DNA of 64,000 nt, taken from assembly GCA_900100835.1 (NCBI GenBank), contig FNCM01000007.1, positions 20,180 through 84,179 of the forward strand, read 5' to 3'. Below, piece after piece: positions 52,979 through 61,456 of this stretch; within the stretch, counting starts at the first letter, position 1, and the number at the start of each line of letters is the position of its first letter. This stretch comes from Selenomonas sp. WCT3 (GTDB lineage Bacteria > Bacillota > Negativicutes > Selenomonadales > Selenomonadaceae). The position numbers and the translations under genes were made by a program. The notes under the pieces are model-generated. The model worked only from the letters and a program-made list of their open reading frames with translations. It was not told the DNA's origin and did not search any database.

Positions 52979-54487
52979 ATGGCACAAGCTTTATTGGAGA
53001 TGCGGTATATAGATAAGGTATTCCCAGGCGTTAAGGCATTATCAAACGTCAATTTTACGCTCCACGCTGGGGAAATCCACTCCCTGATGGGGGAAAATGG
53101 CGCTGGCAAATCGACACTGGTCAAGGTTTTGACCGGGGTATATCAGCGCGATGGCGGTACGATTGTGATGAATGGCAAGCCCATTTCACCGAAAACGCCG
53201 AAAGAGGCGCAGGAATGCGGCATTTCGACGGTGTATCAGGAGGTAAATCTCTGCTCGAATCTCACGGTAGCAGAGAATATCTTTATTGGCCGTGAGCCGA
53301 AAAAACACGGCTTTATTGACTGGAAAACAATCAACCAGCGGTCGGAGCAGCTGCTCGCGAAGCTGGATGTTCATATTGATGTGACCAAGACCCTCGATAA
53401 CTATTCGGTCGCCTTGCAGCAAATGATTGCCATTGCCCGGGCGGTCGATGTCGATGCGAAAATCTTGATTCTTGACGAGCCGACGTCGTCGCTCAACGAG
53501 GAGGAGACCAAGCATCTGTTCAAGATCATGCGGCAGCTGCAAAAACAGGGGATGGGCATTGTCTTTATCTCCCATTTTTTGGACCAGATTTATGAAATCT
53601 GTGACCACGTTACGGTGCTGCGCAATGGAGAGTTGGTGGGGGCCTATGAGATTGCGAAACTGCCGCGGCTGGAGCTCATCGCCAAGATGGTGGGCAAAGA
53701 TTTGAGCGCGGTTAAGGATATGGATAAATTCGCCGAAAAGAGCACGCCGGCAGAGGAGGTATTCCTTGAGGCCAAGGGGATTGGTGCCGTTGGCAAACTC
53801 CGGGAGGTGGATGTCACCATCCACAAAGGTGAGGTTATCGGTTTTGCGGGCCTGTTAGGTTCCGGTCGTACCGAAACCGCCGAATTGCTCTTCGGCATTG
53901 AACAGATTCATAAGGGGTCCATTCGCATCAATGGCAAGAAAATCAATTTGAAGACCCCCATGGATGCCATGAAAGAAAAAATTGGCTTCTGTCCCGAAGA
54001 CCGGAAGCGCTCGGGCATCATTGGCGACTTGTCGGTGCGGGAAAATATCATTTTGGCCATGCAGGCCAAAGATGGCATCATGCACCATATTCCCTACGAG
54101 GAACAGTGCAAGATTGCCGATGACTGCATCAAGCTGCTCAAGATCAAGGTTTCGGACCGGGAACAGCTGGTAAAGAACCTGTCGGGCGGGAACCAGCAAA
54201 AGGTAATCATTGCCCGCTGGCTGGCTACCCAGCCGAATCTGTTGATCCTCGATGAACCGACGCGCGGTATCGATGTGGGGACCAAGACGGAAATCCAGAA
54301 GATGGCGATTTCCTTGGCCAAGCAGCGCGGAATGTCGGTCGTATTCATCTCCTCGGAGATGGATGAGATGGTCCGTACCTGCACCAAACTGGTGGTCATG
54401 CGCGACCGCCGCAAGGTGGCAGAGCTGACCGGCGATGATATCAGTTCCGACGGTGTCATGAAAGCAATTGCAGGAGGTGCGGCCTGA
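52979..54487 (+). CDS. Sugar ABC importer ATPase (YtfR-like, two ATPase domains)
   Basis: 502-aa duplicated ATPase of the ribose/galactofuranose type. First domain: Walker A MGENGAGKSTLVKVLTG, Walker B ILILDEPTSSLNEEE. Second domain: GLLGSGRTETAELLFG (degenerate Walker A, usual for the family), LSGGNQQKVIIARWLA signature, LLILDEPTRGIDVG. ATG 52979 has AGGGGTG 8 nt upstream. It overlaps the first permease gene (TGATG). Confidence 0.93.
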   Translation: MAQALLEMRYIDKVFPGVKALSNVNFTLHAGEIHSLMGENGAGKSTLVKVLTGVYQRDGGTIVMNGKPISPKTPKEAQECGISTVYQEVNLCSNLTVAENIFIGREPKKHGFIDWKTINQRSEQLLAKLDVHIDVTKTLDNYSVALQQMIAIARAVDVDAKILILDEPTSSLNEEETKHLFKIMRQLQKQGMGIVFISHFLDQIYEICDHVTVLRNGELVGAYEIAKLPRLELIAKMVGKDLSAVKDMDKFAEKSTPAEEVFLEAKGIGAVGKLREVDVTIHKGEVIGFAGLLGSGRTETAELLFGIEQIHKGSIRINGKKINLKTPMDAMKEKIGFCPEDRKRSGIIGDLSVRENIILAMQAKDGIMHHIPYEEQCKIADDCIKLLKIKVSDREQLVKNLSGGNQQKVIIARWLATQPNLLILDEPTRGIDVGTKTEIQKMAISLAKQRGMSVVFISSEMDEMVRTCTKLVVMRDRRKVAELTGDDISSDGVMKAIAGGAA

Positions 54488-55560
54488 TGGATATGCTGAA
54501 AAAATTTGCGGGAAGCTCGCTGTTTTTGCCGGTAGTAGCCCTGCTGGTGCTGCTCGTATTCAATACGATTTTTGTCGATGGGTTCCTGTCGATACAGCTG
54601 ACCGAGGATGGCAGGCTTTATGGACGTCTCGTGGATATTTTGAACCGTTCGTGTTCGCTCATCATTTTGGCTCTCGGCATGACCTTCGTTATTGCGACGA
54701 GCGGTATCGATATTTCGGTTGGTGCGGTGGTGGCTATCTCGGCCGCTGTAGTCTGCACGATGATTGGCGGCCGCGGGGATGGCGTGGCTCAAATGCCGAT
54801 GGCCCTGGCTGTGCTGGCCGCTATCGGTGTTGGCGTACTCTGCGGCATGTGGAACGGCTTATTGGTCGCGAAATTCAAGATTCAGGCCGTGGTAGCGACG
54901 CTTATCCTTATGACGGCCGGACGTGGCGTGGCCCAACTCATGACCGAGGGACAGATTATCACGGTTTATTATAAGCCCTTTGAGTACATTGCTGGCTTCT
55001 TGCCGGGGATGCCGCTGCCGACGAATATTTTCATTGCGCTCGCAATGGTTTTGCTGGTAGCGGTGCTGATGAAGAAGACCAGCATTGGACTGTTCGTTCA
55101 GTCCGTCGGCATCAATGCGACGGCGGCAAGGTATGCCGGCATCAACGTAACGTTGGTCATTTTTCTCGTCTACGCCTTTTCGGGGCTTTGTGCCGGAGTT
55201 TCGGGGCTGATTGAAAGCTCGTTGATTCGCGCCGCTGATGCCAATAATGCCGGCCTCAACATGGAGATGGATGCGATTTTGGCTGTCGCACTCGGCGGTA
55301 CGCTGCTTTCGGGTGGCAAGTTCTACATCGGTGGTTCGGTTATCGGTGCGATTACGATTCAGACCCTTACGACGACGATGTATGCGCTGGGCGTATCGGC
55401 TGACCAGCTGCCGGTGGTCAAGGCCATTGCGGTAGTTATCATCTGCCTGATCCAGTCCAAGAAGGCCCAGGAGATGTTTGATGCGTGGAAGGCGCGCCGG
55501 ATGTCAAAACAGAACGGGAAAAAAGCTTCCGTTGATGGAAAGGTGGCGGAGCAGGCATGA
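54487..55560 (+). CDS. Sugar ABC importer permease (YtfT-like)
   Basis: 357-aa permease of the RbsC/YtfT family with about ten hydrophobic segments. Conserved ALGMTFVIATSGIDISVGAVV, MWNGLLVAKFKIQAVVATLI and EMDAILAVALGGTLLSGGKF are visible. It overlaps the ATPase gene at its start and the second permease at its end by four bases (ATGA). Forms the translocation pathway with the second permease. Confidence 0.92.
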   Translation: MDMLKKFAGSSLFLPVVALLVLLVFNTIFVDGFLSIQLTEDGRLYGRLVDILNRSCSLIILALGMTFVIATSGIDISVGAVVAISAAVVCTMIGGRGDGVAQMPMALAVLAAIGVGVLCGMWNGLLVAKFKIQAVVATLILMTAGRGVAQLMTEGQIITVYYKPFEYIAGFLPGMPLPTNIFIALAMVLLVAVLMKKTSIGLFVQSVGINATAARYAGINVTLVIFLVYAFSGLCAGVSGLIESSLIRAADANNAGLNMEMDAILAVALGGTLLSGGKFYIGGSVIGAITIQTLTTTMYALGVSADQLPVVKAIAVVIICLIQSKKAQEMFDAWKARRMSKQNGKKASVDGKVAEQA

Positions 55561-56603
55561 AAAACAAGTTGAACCATCTCATTGCATCCAAGTATTTTTC
55601 TTTCTTCGTTACGGTCTTGCTGTTCGCAATCCTCTATGGAGCGGGCATTGCCATGTACAAAGGCTTTATGCGTCCGCAGGTATTTTTGAATCTGTTCATC
55701 GATAATGCGGCGCTGATTATCGTCACGGTGGGCATTACGTTCACGTTGATCATTGCCGGTATCGATTTGTCGGTGGGCGCAGTGCTCGCTCTGGTATGCA
55801 TGGTGCTCGCTTGGCTGCTCGCCAATACGGGCCTGCCCGTGGGGCTCTGTGTCCTGCTCGTCATGGTGATGGGCACGGTGTTTGGCGCCGCGCAGGGCTA
55901 TATCATATCGAAGTTTGATTTGCAGCCCTTTATCATTACGCTGGCCGGCATGTTTTTCTGCCGCGGCCTGACGGCCGTTATCTCGCAGGATACGATTCAG
56001 ATTGAGAATCCAACCTGGGTCGCGTTGGCCAGTTACCGGGTAGACCTTGGCGTCGGCTTTGTATCGATTGGTGCCATCGTCGCCTTGCTGACGATTGTCG
56101 TGGCCGCTATCGTGCTGGGGTATACGAAATTTGGGCGCACGGTATTTGCCATCGGTGGCAGTGAGTCCTCCTCGGCCCTCATGGGGCTGCCGGTATTTCG
56201 CACGAAGGTTATGGTCTATGCGATTTCGGGCTTCTGCTCGTCTTTGGGCGGCCTTGCCTACAGCTTGATTATGCTGACGGGCTATAACCTGCACGGTCTC
56301 GGCATGGAGATGGATGCCATCGCTTCCTCTGTCATCGGCGGTACGCTTTTGACTGGTGGTGTAGGCTTCATCCCCGGGGCACTCGTCGGTGTGCTGATTC
56401 AAGGCGTTATCCTGACGTTCATCAGCTTCCAGGGAACACTTTCGGCCTGGTGGACGAAGATCGTGGTCGGTGCCTTGCTCTGCGTATTCATCATTATGCA
56501 GGCCTTCATCACAGAGCAAAAGAGCAAGCTTTCCTCTAAGAGCTCTATGGAAGATGGCAGTGAGCCGCCAGTCCAGCCAACGCCAAGCGGGGCAGGCAGC
56601 TAA
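55557..56603 (+). CDS. Sugar ABC importer permease (YjfF-like)
   Basis: 348-aa second permease. FTLIIAGIDLSVGAVLALV, GYIISKFDLQPFIITLAGMF, and MEMDAIASSVIGGTLLTGGV match the YjfF/RbsC pattern. It ends the importer operon; a terminator follows at 56624-56654. A pair of different permeases plus a YtfQ-type binding protein is the layout of the E. coli galactofuranose system. Confidence 0.92.
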   Translation: MKNKLNHLIASKYFSFFVTVLLFAILYGAGIAMYKGFMRPQVFLNLFIDNAALIIVTVGITFTLIIAGIDLSVGAVLALVCMVLAWLLANTGLPVGLCVLLVMVMGTVFGAAQGYIISKFDLQPFIITLAGMFFCRGLTAVISQDTIQIENPTWVALASYRVDLGVGFVSIGAIVALLTIVVAAIVLGYTKFGRTVFAIGGSESSSALMGLPVFRTKVMVYAISGFCSSLGGLAYSLIMLTGYNLHGLGMEMDAIASSVIGGTLLTGGVGFIPGALVGVLIQGVILTFISFQGTLSAWWTKIVVGALLCVFIIMQAFITEQKSKLSSKSSMEDGSEPPVQPTPSGAGS

Positions 56604-56623
56604 TAATTTCATAGTATACAAAG

Positions 56624-56654
56624 AAAAGGTCCGCTGATAATGGCGGACCTTTTT
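56624..56654 (+). terminator. Importer operon terminator
   Basis: AAAAGGTCCGC-TGATAAT-GGCGGACCTTTTT hairpin. Confidence 0.9.
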
Positions 56655-56663
56655 GGGGTACAA

Positions 56664-57228
56664 ATTGCAGTTTGTAGGTTACACGAATCTCATTCGAAGC
56701 AACTCTTCGCCGCCGCTAGAGGCAGTGCCAACACTACACGGGAGATGTTTTCCTAAACGAAATTTTTATCTTTAATTAAGCATCGAAAAAGTTGCAAAAC
56801 GCGCTTCGCTTGAACGGTAGCAATTTTTCGACGAACGGTGAGGATAAAAATTTCGTTCTTCACGAAAAACATCAAACGCTTCGTTTATGGCACTGCCCCT
56901 AGCGGCGGCTGAGTCTGTGGCAAGTTTCGTCGTGCTACCCCCTCCGAGGGCGCAGCAATTCGTACCGGCTCTAACCGAGGCGGCGGGGGCCCCAGTACCA
57001 TAAGCGTAGCCTTGACGTTCCGCGTGAAGCAAGAAATTTTTGCCTGCGTTCTCGTTGGAAAAGCAGTTTCGTCCAAGCGAAGCGCGTTTAACTGTTTTCC
57101 AATTCTTAATTAAAAGGCAAAAATTTCTTGTAGCGGGTTGTCACCGGTGGAGCGTTGGTACTGGGGCCCCCGCCGCCGGCGACTTACCTCGAATACGAAC
57201 TGGGTACTACTCCCCTGCAAACTGGAAT
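56664..57228 (+). repeat. 565-bp palindromic interspersed repeat, copy B
   Basis: Same structure as copy A at 16320-16885. Its ends (ATTGCAGTTTGTAGG and complement ending 57228) are again inverted repeats but with a different sequence from copy A, changed in step at both ends. Hairpin tips are unchanged and complementary to each other. It follows the importer terminator directly. The largest difference from copy A is in hairpin 2 near 56920-56980. Confidence 0.9.
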
Positions 57229-57266
57229 ATGTCGATGCATTGGTAGTGCACGTTTTATTTTTGCCC

Positions 57267-57302
57267 ATGAAAAAGCGCCCGAGGGGAATCGGGCGCTTTT
57301 TC
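57267..57302. terminator. Terminator between repeat B and the 54-aa ORF
   Basis: AAAAAGCGCCCGA...TCGGGCGCTTTTT, a strong stem reading in both directions; it also ends the small minus-strand gene. Confidence 0.88.
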
Positions 57303-57343
57303 CAGATGTGATGTTGTGTAATGAAAAGGAAGAGAAAATTCGA

Positions 57344-57508
57344 TTATTTGTTGATGTCAAAATCTGCTGCTTTGACATCGATAAGACTGGTTGGATCTAC
57401 GTTGGAGTAGATACCCGGTCTTACCTCATAGCTTTTCATATAATCGGAGGCAGAATCCATGAGGTCATTCGTGTAATGTTCTACATATCTTTTCCACATG
57501 TCTTTCAT
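57344..57508 (-). CDS. Small protein of unknown function (54 aa)
   Basis: Starts MKDMWKRYVEHYTNDLMDSA and ends VDVKAADFDINK-like (LIDVKAADFDINK). AAAGGAG lies 7 nt before the ATG and a strong terminator follows, so the unit looks real despite its size. Charged and soluble, with no signal peptide. It is divergent from the LysR gene (start 57695) and so is a natural candidate target of that regulator. No family is recognised. Confidence 0.7.
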   Translation of the reverse strand: MKDMWKRYVEHYTNDLMDSASDYMKSYEVRPGIYSNVDPTSLIDVKAADFDINK

Positions 57509-57694
57509 AGTAAATCTCCTTTACGATACAAAAAAGTATTTATCGGATTTATCTCTAAAGGGTTGTTTGATTTGTCTATATTATGACATGGCGATTTAAA
57601 TTTGTGAAATATCAAGTTTTGATAACTTATAGCTTTTTCCTATTAATGTGTGCTATACTTTAGAAAAATGGGAGAAGAGAATAGGGGGAAGAAT

Positions 57695-58576
57695 ATGACG
57701 CTTATCCAGATGCGCTATTTCTACGAGGTCTGCCAGTGGCAAAACATCACCAAAGCAGCGGAGCATTTGCATGTCTCACAGCCGACGGTCAGTGTTGCCA
57801 TGCAGGCTTTAGAAACGGAAACCGGGTTGAATCTTTTTCATCGTGAAGGCCGCAAGATTATCATCACCCACGACGGCAGTAAGCTGTTGGGGAAAATCAA
57901 GCATATCCTTGACCAGATGGACCTCTTAGAGGACGAAATCCAGGATATGGCTCACAATCGCAACCATATCCGCATGGCGCTGCCGCTCCAGCTTGGAACA
58001 CAGTTTCTGCCGCTGGTGCTGGGGGATTTTCGCTGGCTGCATCCGGAGATTCGGCTGGATATCATCGAGTCGGGCGGTATCAGCGCCCTGCATATGGTGG
58101 AGGATGAGAAGCTCGACATAGCCCTTACCAACTACGAGAGCGGCTTCAGCAATAAACTCAACTACCAGAAACTCTTTACCTGTGAATGCTGCTTTGTCAC
58201 CTATCCGGAACACCGGTTGGCTGGGCGGGAGTCCGTGTCCTTGGAGGATTTTGTCGATGAGCCGCTGGTCATGCTGGACAGCAGTTTCTTTGTCTATCAC
58301 ATGGTTCATGATATGTTTGCCAAAGAGGGAAAGAAGGCCAATATCATCCACTATTCGCCGTATCTGCACACCATCAAGACGCTGGTAAAGAGCGGCATTA
58401 TGTCGACCTTTTTGACGCGGCAGGCAATCCTTCCGGATGATAATCTGGTGCTCATCCCGTTGACGGAACCCTTTTATATCAATTCCGGCATCGTGACGAA
58501 GAAGGGGCGGCAAATTTACGATGACGAGAAGATTCTGATGGATTACCTCCAGAAAATCACGAAGTCCTTGAAATAA
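57695..58576 (+). CDS. LysR-family transcriptional regulator
   Basis: 293-aa regulator: N-terminal helix-turn-helix (MTLIQMRYFYEVCQWQNITK, AAEHLHVSQPTVSVAMQALE, TGLNLFHREGRKIIIT) and a C-terminal periplasmic-binding-like effector domain (IRMALPLQLGTQFLPLVLG, LDIIESGGISALHMVEDEKL). ATG 57695 has AGGGGG upstream. Divergent from the 54-aa ORF. Effector unknown. Confidence 0.92.
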   Translation: MTLIQMRYFYEVCQWQNITKAAEHLHVSQPTVSVAMQALETETGLNLFHREGRKIIITHDGSKLLGKIKHILDQMDLLEDEIQDMAHNRNHIRMALPLQLGTQFLPLVLGDFRWLHPEIRLDIIESGGISALHMVEDEKLDIALTNYESGFSNKLNYQKLFTCECCFVTYPEHRLAGRESVSLEDFVDEPLVMLDSSFFVYHMVHDMFAKEGKKANIIHYSPYLHTIKTLVKSGIMSTFLTRQAILPDDNLVLIPLTEPFYINSGIVTKKGRQIYDDEKILMDYLQKITKSLK

Positions 58577-58680
58577 TTAATCAAACTCCAATTTTCGCTT
58601 AAGCACAATAAAAGGTTGACTCTGTAAACTAAAAACAAAACCAAGATAGTGGTAATGATATAGGGATAAGGAGAACAATC

Positions 58681-59190
58681 ATGAAAGCGAAATGTTGGCA
58701 AAAAGGTATGGCCGGCCTGTTGGCTGGTGTGATGAGTTTTGGGATTGTCAGCACGACGGTTACCGCAACGGCGTATGCTTCCTCATTGGATGCAACATCG
58801 AGCTGGAGTGCCCGTGAGAACCGTGACAGCTCGATTGAGGCGGAGAACCGCCGTCATGAGCGGCGTCAGCGGGAGATTCAGGAGCGTTACGAGCGGGAGC
58901 GTCAGACCGAGCGCGATATCAAGAAACAGCGGGAACGTCAGGCGAAAATCGACCAGGAACGCCGCGAAGAGGAAGCGCGTCATAACCAGCGCATGGAGGA
59001 AATCCGCCGCCAGCAGCAGCGGGAAGACCAGATTCGCCGGGAGCATGATCGCTATGAACGGGAGAATGCGCATCGCCGCCACGACCGTGACGACTCGGAG
59101 GTGGATAAAGGGCATTCCCAGGGTGAAGTAAATACGGCCGCCATTGTCGGTGCTGTTATTGGCGCCATCATTGGCCGGGCTACGGCATAA
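58681..59190 (+). CDS. Exported, highly charged helical protein with C-terminal glycine zipper
   Basis: 169 aa: signal peptide (to about residue 34, ATAYASS), then about 95 residues rich in Arg, Glu and Gln (RERQTERDIKKQRERQAK, RRHERRQREIQERYERER-type sequence) predicted as a long helix or coiled coil. The C-terminus AAIVGAVIGAIIGRATA is a short glycine-zipper-like hydrophobic segment, possibly for membrane insertion or oligomerisation. No family recognised. GGAG precedes the ATG; a terminator follows. Monocistronic. Confidence 0.8.
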   Translation: MKAKCWQKGMAGLLAGVMSFGIVSTTVTATAYASSLDATSSWSARENRDSSIEAENRRHERRQREIQERYERERQTERDIKKQRERQAKIDQERREEEARHNQRMEEIRRQQQREDQIRREHDRYERENAHRRHDRDDSEVDKGHSQGEVNTAAIVGAVIGAIIGRATA

Positions 59191-59220
59191 AAAAGCATCC
59201 CCATATGGGGATGTTTTTTA
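59189..59220. terminator. Convergent terminator
   Basis: AAAAAAGCATCCCCATATGGGGATG followed by TTTTTTA; serves the charged protein gene and the amidase gene. Confidence 0.9.
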
Positions 59221-59814
59221 GTGCTCGAAATCGCGGCAATAGTGGCGGATTTCCGGCAGCCGGGAATAGAGGTTATTGCCGGGGCAGTCGGTGTCGTTAA
59301 GGTCACGATGGCCTACAATGACGCCCTTTTTCATCGGGTCGAGGTGATACTTTTCACAGAGCCAGGCAGTCAGCAGTTTCAGGGAGTCCAGCTGCTCTTT
59401 GGTGGGCTGGCCCAGATTGAAGTTGCCAGCCAGGCAGATGCCGACAGAGGTCTGGTTATAGTGGTAGGCATGAGCCCCTACCATACCCGGGCGGCGGCCC
59501 TGCTCAATCATGCCATTTTTGCGGATGAGATAATGATAGCCGATGCCGGCCCAACCGTTATGGTTTTGATGAAATTCGTGGATTTCGGCGGCGGTGGAGT
59601 CTTTATCCGTGGGAAAGCCCGTGTTATGGATGACAATCCTATCGGTTCCCGGGCGCTTTTCATATTCTGTAAATTGCAGGAAACGGCGGTATATGGGCGG
59701 TTCCCAGCCTTCAATGCGGTGGCTGGCTTCGATTTTTGCCAAGGGGAACAGGGGCATCAGGTTGAAGCCAAGGGAAACAGCTGCCGACAGACGGATAAAA
59801 TCGCGACGTTTCAT
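59218..59814 (-). CDS. N-acetylmuramoyl-L-alanine amidase (PGRP/Ami_2), Tat-type signal
   Basis: 198-aa zinc amidase that cleaves muramic acid from the stem peptide. It begins MKRRDFIRLSAAVSLGFNLM, a twin-arginine signal. The amidase domain has zinc ligands in DRIVIHNTGF (His), GVIVGHRDLNDTDCPGNN (His and Cys) and an IGYHYLIRKNG segment; YNQTSVGICLAGNF is also typical. AAGGAAG precedes the ATG. It may act in wall recycling or defence against competitors; not determinable here. Confidence 0.92.
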   Translation of the reverse strand: MKRRDFIRLSAAVSLGFNLMPLFPLAKIEASHRIEGWEPPIYRRFLQFTEYEKRPGTDRIVIHNTGFPTDKDSTAAEIHEFHQNHNGWAGIGYHYLIRKNGMIEQGRRPGMVGAHAYHYNQTSVGICLAGNFNLGQPTKEQLDSLKLLTAWLCEKYHLDPMKKGVIVGHRDLNDTDCPGNNLYSRLPEIRHYCRDFEH

Positions 59815-60152
59815 AGGTACTTCCTTTCGTATTTATTGTCTTTGTATTTTAGTCTAAAACCAACAAAAATGCAAAAATGTGTTAGTAATTGACCTGGTCA
59901 ACCGCATTTTATCCAGTGTAAACAAAAAACAAAGATAATATCACGCAATTAAATGATAAGCTATTATTTATGTATAATCGGCAAAAGATACAGGATAACA
60001 TGTATACATAATAATCTGTCTCTTGGTTATGTACATAATGGAAGAAATGTGTTATCATGAATTTATCATAAATTTTCAGGCAAAGGGGCCGTATCTCATA
60101 TCCCAATAAGGTGTGAATGCGGTTCCTTTTTGCTAGTTGGAGGAATTATAAT
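59815..60152 (+). promoter_or_regulatory. Intergenic leader with a possible attenuator before the symporter gene
   Basis: 338 bp, no gene. AT-rich up to 60080. At 60082-60131 AAAGGGGCCG pairs with CGGTTCCTTT (two G-U), with an inner 7-bp stem, followed by TTTTT; it ends about 8 nt before the GGAGG of the symporter. This looks like a leader terminator. Confidence 0.5.
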
Positions 60153-61418
60153 ATGGCAGAAAAGAAATCTGGTATGAGCCTGGATAAACTGGGCATCTGG
60201 ATCATTGGCGCGACCATTCTGGGCGCAGCTGTTGGTCTACTCATGGGAAAGTCTGCGAGCATGTTCGCTCCAGCAGGCAATCTCTTTATGCAGCTGATTA
60301 AGATGGTGGTTGTTCCTTTGGTACTGTTCTCACTGATTGGCGGCGCTGCTTCGCTGGGGAAATCGAGCAGTGCGGGAAAGATCGGTGGATTCACCTTTAT
60401 CTATTACGGTATCACCACGGCCGTAGCCGTTGCCTTGGGCTTGTTCTTTAGTGAGCTTTTTCGTCCGGGCACGGGCATCGATATGGCAGCACTCTCTGGT
60501 GCCGCTGTACAGGTGGAGCACATGGAGGAAAGCACAAAGATTCCAGGCTTTTGGGACACGATAACGGGCTTTGTTCCGGCTAATCCGTTCAAAGCACTAG
60601 TGGATGGCAATATCCTGCAGATCATCGTCTTTGCCATGTTCATGGGGTTTGCTTCGACCTATCTTGAGGAAAGCAAGAAGAAGACCATCATCAACTTCTT
60701 CAATTATATGACGGAACTCTTCATCAAAATTATGACGGCTATCATGTATGTGGCACCGCTGGGCGTTTTCTGCCTCATGGCCGATGCAACGGGTACCTTC
60801 GGTTATGCGGTGTTGGCTAAGATTGCTTATCTGATTCTGCTCTATGTGGTGGTTCTGGCCATCGTTACTTATGGCATGATTGGCGGCTCGGTGGCCCTGT
60901 TCTCCAAATGCACGACCTATAAGAATTTCTTCAAGAGCATGTGGAAAGTTCAGGTATTTGCTTTTTCGACGGCATCTTCCATGGCAACGCTGCCCCTTAA
61001 CATGAATACGGCCATGAAAGAGCTGGGAGTCTCCAAGGAAACCACGTCCTTTGCCCTGCCGCTGGGGGCTACCATCAACATGAATGGTAATGCTGCCTAC
61101 TACGCAATGGCGGCAACCTTCATCGCCCAGATGTATGGCATGGAGCTGTCCTTCTCCCAGTACATGGCCATCATCATTACGAGTACGCTGGGCGCTGTCG
61201 GTCAGGCTGGTGTCCCGGGGCCGACGCTGCTGGTGGTAGCCGTGCTGGCTGCTGCGAATATCCCCATCGAGGCACTGCCGATTCTCTTCGGTGTGGACCG
61301 TATCTTCGATATGCTCCGTACCGCCGTTAACATCACGGGCGATGCCGCTTGTGCTACGATCGTTGACCGCTTCCGGGATGAAAAACGTGCCGAAATGGAA
61401 CCGGCACTTCATCATTGA
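60153..61418 (+). CDS. Dicarboxylate/amino acid:cation symporter (DAACS family)
   Basis: 421-aa transporter of the GltP/DctA fold. KMVVVPLVLFSLIGGAASLG (family signature near TM2), AFSTASSMATLPLNMNTAMK (re-entrant loop HP1-like), PLGATINMNGNAAYYAMAA (the NMDGT-like cation site, here NMNGN) and a C-terminal DRIFDMLRTAVNITGDA substrate motif are visible. It takes up glutamate, aspartate, serine/threonine or C4-dicarboxylates. ATG 60153 has GGAGG 9 nt upstream. A possible attenuator precedes it. Confidence 0.93.
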   Translation: MAEKKSGMSLDKLGIWIIGATILGAAVGLLMGKSASMFAPAGNLFMQLIKMVVVPLVLFSLIGGAASLGKSSSAGKIGGFTFIYYGITTAVAVALGLFFSELFRPGTGIDMAALSGAAVQVEHMEESTKIPGFWDTITGFVPANPFKALVDGNILQIIVFAMFMGFASTYLEESKKKTIINFFNYMTELFIKIMTAIMYVAPLGVFCLMADATGTFGYAVLAKIAYLILLYVVVLAIVTYGMIGGSVALFSKCTTYKNFFKSMWKVQVFAFSTASSMATLPLNMNTAMKELGVSKETTSFALPLGATINMNGNAAYYAMAATFIAQMYGMELSFSQYMAIIITSTLGAVGQAGVPGPTLLVVAVLAAANIPIEALPILFGVDRIFDMLRTAVNITGDAACATIVDRFRDEKRAEMEPALHH

Positions 61419-61422
61419 TTCT

Positions 61423-61456
61423 AAAAAAAACAGGGCGTTTACGCCCTGTTTTTTTA
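61423..61456. terminator. Convergent terminator
   Basis: AAAAACAGGGCGTTTACGCCCTGTTTTTTT hairpin shared by the symporter gene and brnQ. Confidence 0.92.

Noticed and set aside
56772..57246. Reading frames within repeat copy B
   Set aside because: Same reason as copy A: palindromic DNA, no start signals, changes between copies are not synonymous.
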